A DNA stretch of 10,118 nt, taken from Patescibacteria group bacterium. GTDB lineage: Bacteria > Patescibacteria > Paceibacteria > Moranbacterales > UBA1568. Made by a program: the position numbers and the translations under genes. Location: NCBI GenBank assembly GCA_030916685.1, contig JAUPWD010000068.1:1-10118 (forward strand), written 5' to 3'. Shown here piece by piece: positions 5,610 to 10,118 of this stretch (its first letter is position 1; each line of letters begins with the position of its first letter). The notes under the pieces are model-generated. The model was not told the origin of the DNA. It did not search any database and saw nothing but the letters and a program-made list of their open reading frames with translations.

Positions 5610-6583
5610 TGTTCCAGTATCTTTTTGGCGTCTTCCAATTTTTCGATCCAGTGGATTTGAATTCCCTGTTTTTCCCATCGACGGATGAAGGAGAGTTGGC
5701 GTTTGGCATAGTGCCAGATTTCGAAGAAGAGTTTTTCTTTCATTTCTTCTTCTGAAATTTTTCCTTGAAGAAATCGTGCGATGTATCGGTACTCGAGTCC
5801 GAAGCCCTCGAGTCGTTTCCAGGAGATTCCGGAGTCTCGGAGGTTCTGCACTTCCTCGATCATCCCTTCCTCAAATCTCTTTTCGAGGCGGAGTCGTATC
5901 CGTTCACGGAGGATTTCTTTCTCGGGATTGAGGGTGATGATGATGGAATTGTATTTCGTATTTTGTATTTCGTATTTTGTATTGGGAACAGAACCGAGTG
6001 CATCACATATTTCGAGTGCGCGGATGAGGCGATATTTATTTTTCGCATCGATCGTTTCTGCGCGTTCCGGATCTTTTTCTTCGAGCATCGCGAAAAGTTC
6101 TTCAACTGATTTTTTTTCGAGCTTGGCACGGAGGAGTTTATCCGGCTTTACTTCCGGAAGCGTCTGTCCGGTGATGAGTGCTTGTATCCAGAAGTGCGTC
6201 CCGCCGCAGATGATCGGGAGCTTGCCTCGCTTCTCGATATCGGTGATTGCTTTTTTCGCATCGCGGAGAAAATGTGAGATATTATATTCCCGCTTCGGCG
6301 ACGCCACGTCGATCAGGTGATGAATGATACCTTCTGATAAATAAAGACCCCTCTCTTTTTTAGAAATTAGAAATTGGGAATTAGAAATTACAGGAAAGTC
6401 GTTTACGACTTTTCCTGTTCCTATATCCATTCCCCGGTACACCTGTCTGCTGTCGGCGGAAATAATTTCCCCGTCGTATTTCTTTGCGAGAGCAATCGCT
6501 AAATCCGACTTCCCAGAGGCCGTCGGACCGATGATCGCGATGATATTATAATGAGGTCGTTTCATAGTCAAAAAGTATCGCAT
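5597..6583 (-). CDS. miaA: tRNA dimethylallyltransferase
   Basis: MiaA transfers a dimethylallyl group to N6 of A37 in tRNAs reading codons that start with U. The product is 328 residues. Visible motifs are the P-loop GPTASGKS (19-26), DSRQVYRGMDIGTGK (44-58) with the catalytic-site Asp and Arg, HHLIDV (88-93), GGTHFW (127-132), and NKYRLIRALEI (182-192). A Met at residue 7 (base 6565) gives a more usual N-terminus and is an equally good start; neither has a ribosome site. Two segments look inserted: residues about 59-79, containing VISNSQFLIS, and 201-211 (NTKYEIQNTKY). Both are encoded by 7-base tandem repeats and fall where surface loops are expected. The gene lies 24 bases downstream of dnaE, so cotranscription is likely, and ends in the shared terminator. 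Confidence 0.95.
   Translation of the reverse strand: MRYFLTMKRPHYNIIAIIGPTASGKSDLAIALAKKYDGEIISADSRQVYRGMDIGTGKVVNDFPVISNSQFLISKKERGLYLSEGIIHHLIDVASPKREYNISHFLRDAKKAITDIEKRGKLPIICGGTHFWIQALITGQTLPEVKPDKLLRAKLEKKSVEELFAMLEEKDPERAETIDAKNKYRLIRALEICDALGSVPNTKYEIQNTKYNSIIITLNPEKEILRERIRLRLEKRFEEGMIEEVQNLRDSGISWKRLEGFGLEYRYIARFLQGKISEEEMKEKLFFEIWHYAKRQLSFIRRWEKQGIQIHWIEKLEDAKKILEQKKA
5951..5983. repeat. Heptamer tandem array inside miaA
   Basis: Four complete 7-base units plus a partial fifth alternate GTATTTC and GTATTTT on the + strand, so a 14-base unit repeats twice. On the coding strand it reads as NTKYEIQNTKY in MiaA (residues 201-211), a 7-residue protein period. It is in frame and lies just after the conserved RALEI helix, where the family has a variable linker. 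Confidence 0.85.
6360..6390. repeat. Second heptamer tandem array inside miaA
   Basis: Four 7-base units on the + strand, TTAGAAA, TTAGAAA, TTGGGAA and TTAGAAA, are followed by TTA. On the coding strand they encode the VISNSQFLIS part of MiaA, between GTGK and LYLSEG. The unit sequence differs from the array at 5951-5983 but the period is the same. Confidence 0.85.
6390..6418. repeat. Inverted repeat abutting the miaA heptamer array
   Basis: ACAGGAAAGTCG (6390-6401) pairs with CGACTTTTCCTGT (6406-6418) around a 4-base loop TTTA, with a single bulged T. On the coding strand one arm includes codons of the conserved GTGK motif and the other belongs to the inserted segment. The hairpin has no following T run in either direction, so it is not a terminator. 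Confidence 0.75.
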
Positions 6584-6607
6584 GAAGACGAAAGAAAGAC
6601 AAACTTT

Positions 6608-9600
6608 TTAGCAAGAGATACTTTCAATCCCTTCGACGCCGCGGAGGGAAGCGAGGGTGGAGTCGTCTGAGACGATAGAGAAGGCGGTGGCGATTTGTTT
6701 GCCATAGACCGAGACGAAGACTTGGTGTGATCCGATAGGACAGGTTTTGAGTGTGCGGGTGAGTTCTTCGAGGAATTGTGCTGGGGCGTCATTCCTTACG
6801 ATGATGACGATCGGATCCGATGCTTCCTGTGGTTTTTTGAAATCCTCTTCGCGCTTTGTCTCTATGGCAATCTTATCTCTCGTCGCCTCGATGCGACGGA
6901 AGAGATCGATTTCATCTGGTGAAAGTTTCTTGCCGTCTTCGATGGAGAGCCGCAGGAGTCCGTCTTTGCGGGTTACCTTGACTGAGACGAAAACGATTTG
7001 GTCTTCGATCCAGAGATTTTCGGTCGCTTCGGCGAGACGGGGGAAGACGACGAGTTCGACGCGTGCGGAGAGATCCTCGAGTCCGAGGAAGAACATGATG
7101 CCACCTTGTTTGGTCGTGACTTTCCGCACATTGGTGATGACGCCGCCGACGCGGACGATCGCGTTGTCATCGTGCTTTTCGAGGTCAATGATCGGATCGG
7201 CATTCTTGTCGAGATAGTCCTTGTATTCATTGACCGGATGATCGGTGACGTAGAGACCGAGAAGCTCTTTTTCCCAGGCGAGCTTCTCTTTCTTGCTCGC
7301 GGGGGCGGCACTCGTCATGCGGAGCGTGGAGACGACGACGGGGAGGTCGCCGAAGAGGCTGTCGGCGTGGGAATTTTTGATTCGGTCGAGATTTTTCGAG
7401 TGTTTGAGGATCTCATCGACGCTTGCGAGTATCTGATTACGCTCGGCGAATTGTTCAAGCGCGCCGACTTTCGCGAGCGCTTCGAGCGATTTCTTGTTCA
7501 GGTCTTTGTGTTGGATGCGCTCGGCGAAATCTGTGAGGTCTGTGAATTTCCCATTGCGCTTCCGCTCGGCGACGATCTCTGCCGCGACGTGCTCGCCGAC
7601 ATTTTTGATAGCATTCAATCCGAAGCGGATTTTTTCCTTCCCGGTTTCATCCTTGATGACCGCGAATTCTTCGAAGCTTTCATTGACATCCGGCTGGAGG
7701 ACCTCGATGCCGATCTCGCGACACTCGCGTACTTCGATGGCGACACGGTCGGTGTCATGTTGGTCGCTCGTGAGGAGGGCAGCCATGAATGGTGCCGGAT
7801 AGTGCGCTTTGAGATAGGCGGTCTGGTATCCGATGAGGGCGTAGCAGGCGGCATGGGAGCGGTTGAATCCATAGCCGGCGAACGGTTCGATGAAAGAGAA
7901 AACTTTCTCCGCGACGGCACGGGGGACTTTCTTTTTCTCCGCGGCGTCATTGATAAATTTGATTCGTTGCTCTTGAATGAGGTCGATGATTTTCTTTCCC
8001 ATTGCCTTGCGGAGTACATCGGCCTCGCCCATGGTGAATCCGGCGAGGTCACGCGCGATCTGCATGACCTGTTCCTGATAGACGGCGACACCGTAGGTGT
8101 CCCGGAGGATTGGCTCGAGGCAGGGGTGGAGATATTTCACTTCCTTCCGTCCATGTTTGCCATCGATGAAGTCGGGAATCCATTCCATCGGACCGGGACG
8201 ATAGAGGGCGACCATAGCGATGATATCTTCGAGAACGGTCGGCTTCAGTTGTTTCAGGTAGCGTTTCATACCATTACTTTCCAACTGAAAGATTCCAGTC
8301 GTACGGGCATCCTGAAAGAGCTTGAAGGCGAGCTCATCATCGAGAGGGAGGTGATCCATAATCTGTGAAACCGTAATCGTTTCCGGATCGAGATCGAGTT
8401 TCTCCGCGAGGCTGTCCATCTGCCCAAGCGCTTTGATGATGCGGATGGTGTTCTGGATGATGGTGAGGTTTTTCAATCCGAGGAAGTCCATCTTGAGGAG
8501 TCCGATTTTTTCCACGGCACTGGACTTGGTCGACGACGCATACTGCGTGACGACGCCGACTTTTGATCCGGAGACGTTCTGGAGCGGGGTGTAGTCGGTG
8601 ACGGGATTTTTCGTGATGACGACGCCGCAGGCATGCATGGAGGCGTGACGGGCGTTTCCTTCGAGCTTCATCGCATTGTCGATGAGGCGTTTGGCATCCT
8701 TGTTTTCCTCATACATTTTCTTCAGCTCCGGCACTTCGGCGATCGCTTTTCGAAGCGTCGTGAACATCGGCAGCATCTTGGAAATCTGATCGCAGAACGC
8801 ATAGGGAAAACCGAGTCCGCGGCCGACATCGCGGATAGCCGCTTTGGCAGCCATAGTTCCGAAGGTGATGATCTGCGCAACATGATCTTCTCCGTATTTT
8901 TTGCGTACATAGGCGAGGACGTCATCGCGACGTGTATCAGCGAAGTCCATATCGACATCTGGCATGGAAACGCGCTCCGGATTGAGAAACCGCTCGAAGA
9001 GAAGCTTGTACTCGATTGGATCGATGTTTGTGATGCCGGTCAGATACGCAACGAAAGAACCGGCGGCCGATCCGCGACCTGGTCCGACGACGACACCATT
9101 GTCTTTCGCCCAGTTCACGAAATCCTGGACGATGAGAAAGTAGGAAGCATAGCCGGTTTTCTCGATGACCGAAAGTTCATATTCCATGCGTTCACGATGC
9201 TTCGGAAGGATGTCTGTGCCGTAGCGTTTGGTGAGTCCGAGTTCACAGAGTTTCCGGAGGAGCGTTTCGGTCGTCTCTCCGTCAGGCACGTCGAAGTGTG
9301 GGAGCTGTGTCTGTCCGAGAGAGATTTCGACATTACAGCGGTTCGCGATTTTCGTCGTATTGTCGATCGCCTCGGTGAACTCAGGGAGAAGCGATCGCAT
9401 CTCTTCCTCGGAATGGAGCGAGAGATTGAGATTCATGTAGCTGACTCGATTCTGATCCTCGACTTTTTTATTGTCACGGATGCAGAGGAGAATGTCCTGG
9501 GTCGCGGCATCTTCTTTCTTCACGTAGTGGACATCGACTGCGGCGACGAGGGGAATACCCGTTTCCTGAGAAAGGACCGAGAGTCCCTGATTGACGATGA

Positions 9601-10118
9601 TCTGATTCTCATACGTCGGCTGTGGCTGGACTTCGAGAAAGAAATTATTTTTTCCGAAGATATCCTGGTATTCGAGCGCGGCTTCTTTGGCTCGCGCATC
9701 GTTGCCATAGAGAATTTCCGATGGCACCTCGCCGGTGAGTGATCCGGAGAGAGCAATCAATCCTTCGGAATATTTCCGCAGGAGATCCTTGTCGACGCGG
9801 GCCTTGTAATAGAATCCCTCGAGATGCGCGACGGAAATCATCTTCATGAGGTTCTTGTACCCTTTTTCATTTTCACAGAGGAGGACAAGCGTGCTTCGTC
9901 GGCGATTTTCGGAAGTGTTGTTTCGATCAAGGAGGTCCTTGGTCACATAGACCTCAGCGCCGATGATCGGTTTGATGCCTCTCTCCTTGGCATGGATGTA
10001 GAATTCCACGGCACCGTAGAGGCCGGTGTAGTCGGTAAGTGCGAGTGATGTCATACCAAGTTCCTTGGCACGATCAAGGAGTTCGTCGATCTTGCCGACG
10101 GCGGTGAGGAAACTATAG
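6608..10118 (-). CDS. dnaE: DNA polymerase III alpha subunit (5' end outside window)
   Basis: DnaE is the catalytic subunit of the replicative polymerase. The frame stays open to the right edge; the Met at 10054 is internal, and the 21 codons before it (YSFLTAVGKIDEL...) match the normal DnaE N-terminus, so about a dozen residues are missing. Of 1169 visible residues, the order is PHP domain (about 1-265); polymerase core with GPGRGSAAGSF and PDVDMDF, where D389 and D391 are catalytic, and D544 in KMDFLGLK the third; a helix-hairpin-helix region near IRFGLNAIKNVGEH; ADSLFGDLP (7340-7366) as a likely clamp-binding motif; an OB fold (VRVGGVITNVRK onward); and a C-terminal tail. Visible PHP ligands are mostly replaced (TDY for TDH, SGS for SGC), so intrinsic proofreading is unlikely. 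miaA follows in the same direction. Confidence 0.97.
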   Translation of the reverse strand, partial: YSFLTAVGKIDELLDRAKELGMTSLALTDYTGLYGAVEFYIHAKERGIKPIIGAEVYVTKDLLDRNNTSENRRRSTLVLLCENEKGYKNLMKMISVAHLEGFYYKARVDKDLLRKYSEGLIALSGSLTGEVPSEILYGNDARAKEAALEYQDIFGKNNFFLEVQPQPTYENQIIVNQGLSVLSQETGIPLVAAVDVHYVKKEDAATQDILLCIRDNKKVEDQNRVSYMNLNLSLHSEEEMRSLLPEFTEAIDNTTKIANRCNVEISLGQTQLPHFDVPDGETTETLLRKLCELGLTKRYGTDILPKHRERMEYELSVIEKTGYASYFLIVQDFVNWAKDNGVVVGPGRGSAAGSFVAYLTGITNIDPIEYKLLFERFLNPERVSMPDVDMDFADTRRDDVLAYVRKKYGEDHVAQIITFGTMAAKAAIRDVGRGLGFPYAFCDQISKMLPMFTTLRKAIAEVPELKKMYEENKDAKRLIDNAMKLEGNARHASMHACGVVITKNPVTDYTPLQNVSGSKVGVVTQYASSTKSSAVEKIGLLKMDFLGLKNLTIIQNTIRIIKALGQMDSLAEKLDLDPETITVSQIMDHLPLDDELAFKLFQDARTTGIFQLESNGMKRYLKQLKPTVLEDIIAMVALYRPGPMEWIPDFIDGKHGRKEVKYLHPCLEPILRDTYGVAVYQEQVMQIARDLAGFTMGEADVLRKAMGKKIIDLIQEQRIKFINDAAEKKKVPRAVAEKVFSFIEPFAGYGFNRSHAACYALIGYQTAYLKAHYPAPFMAALLTSDQHDTDRVAIEVRECREIGIEVLQPDVNESFEEFAVIKDETGKEKIRFGLNAIKNVGEHVAAEIVAERKRNGKFTDLTDFAERIQHKDLNKKSLEALAKVGALEQFAERNQILASVDEILKHSKNLDRIKNSHADSLFGDLPVVVSTLRMTSAAPASKKEKLAWEKELLGLYVTDHPVNEYKDYLDKNADPIIDLEKHDDNAIVRVGGVITNVRKVTTKQGGIMFFLGLEDLSARVELVVFPRLAEATENLWIEDQIVFVSVKVTRKDGLLRLSIEDGKKLSPDEIDLFRRIEATRDKIAIETKREEDFKKPQEASDPIVIIVRNDAPAQFLEELTRTLKTCPIGSHQVFVSVYGKQIATAFSIVSDDSTLASLRGVEGIESISC

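Noticed and set aside
5951..6390. CRISPR-like array in miaA
   Set aside because: The units are 7 bases, directly adjacent without spacers, and translated in frame.
6998..8368. Long + strand open frame (456 codons) opposite dnaE
   Set aside because: It is antisense to the polymerase core of an unmistakable dnaE. The translation is acidic and low in pattern, with no recognisable motif; it is open because the dnaE codons avoid the triplets that would give stops on the other strand.
8633..9742. Second long + strand open frame (369 codons) opposite dnaE
   Set aside because: Same explanation as above: a shadow of dnaE codon bias, with no family motif and no promoter or ribosome site.
9991..10054. 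ATG at 10054 as the start of dnaE
   Set aside because: The 21 codons before it to the window edge are in frame and match the DnaE N-terminus.

Overview
The window is a gene-dense bacterial chromosome segment with intermediate G+C, judged by eye. Gaps between genes are 3 to about 70 bases, stop codons are mostly TAA, and Shine-Dalgarno sites are weak or absent. There are no phage structural genes, insertion sequences, RNA genes or CRISPR arrays. Codon style, the protein variants and the seven-base tandem repeats inside and between genes suggest an uncultivated small-genome lineage such as Patescibacteria (Candidate Phyla Radiation). That placement is an impression, not a search result. No gene needs TGA recoded as an amino acid, so the standard bacterial code fits.

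Positions 1-4414 (+ strand) hold a run of seven co-directional genes that looks like one operon: thyA (5' end off the window), folA, a UPF0200/dephospho-CoA-kinase-like P-loop kinase, a divergent thymidylate kinase, a small MazG-like pyrophosphohydrolase, dut and gatB. The first six cover most of the route to dTTP. Dut makes dUMP from dUTP, ThyA methylates it to dTMP, FolA recycles the dihydrofolate produced, and Tmk phosphorylates dTMP. The MazG-like protein probably clears unwanted nucleotides, and the extra kinase is of unknown specificity. GatB is a translation protein placed at the end of the run.

Positions 4415-5610 hold one + strand gene for a secreted or anchored surface protein (signal peptide, beta-rich ectodomain, C-terminal membrane helix), with its own promoter very close to the start codon. 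Most of this gene has the opposite G/C skew and codon style to its neighbours. After it come a good promoter and, about 30 bases downstream, a strong hairpin terminator shared with the convergent miaA.

Positions 5597-10118 (- strand) hold miaA and, upstream of it, dnaE (5' end off the right edge), probably cotranscribed. MiaA carries two low-complexity in-frame insertions made of seven-base tandem repeats. DnaE keeps its polymerase active-site aspartates but has lost most visible PHP metal ligands.

The most notable signals are the heptamer-period repeat arrays (two inside miaA, one before gatB), the palindrome at one miaA insertion, the skew-inverted mosaic surface-protein gene, the promoter-terminator unit before miaA, and the compact dTTP-supply operon with two unusual kinases.
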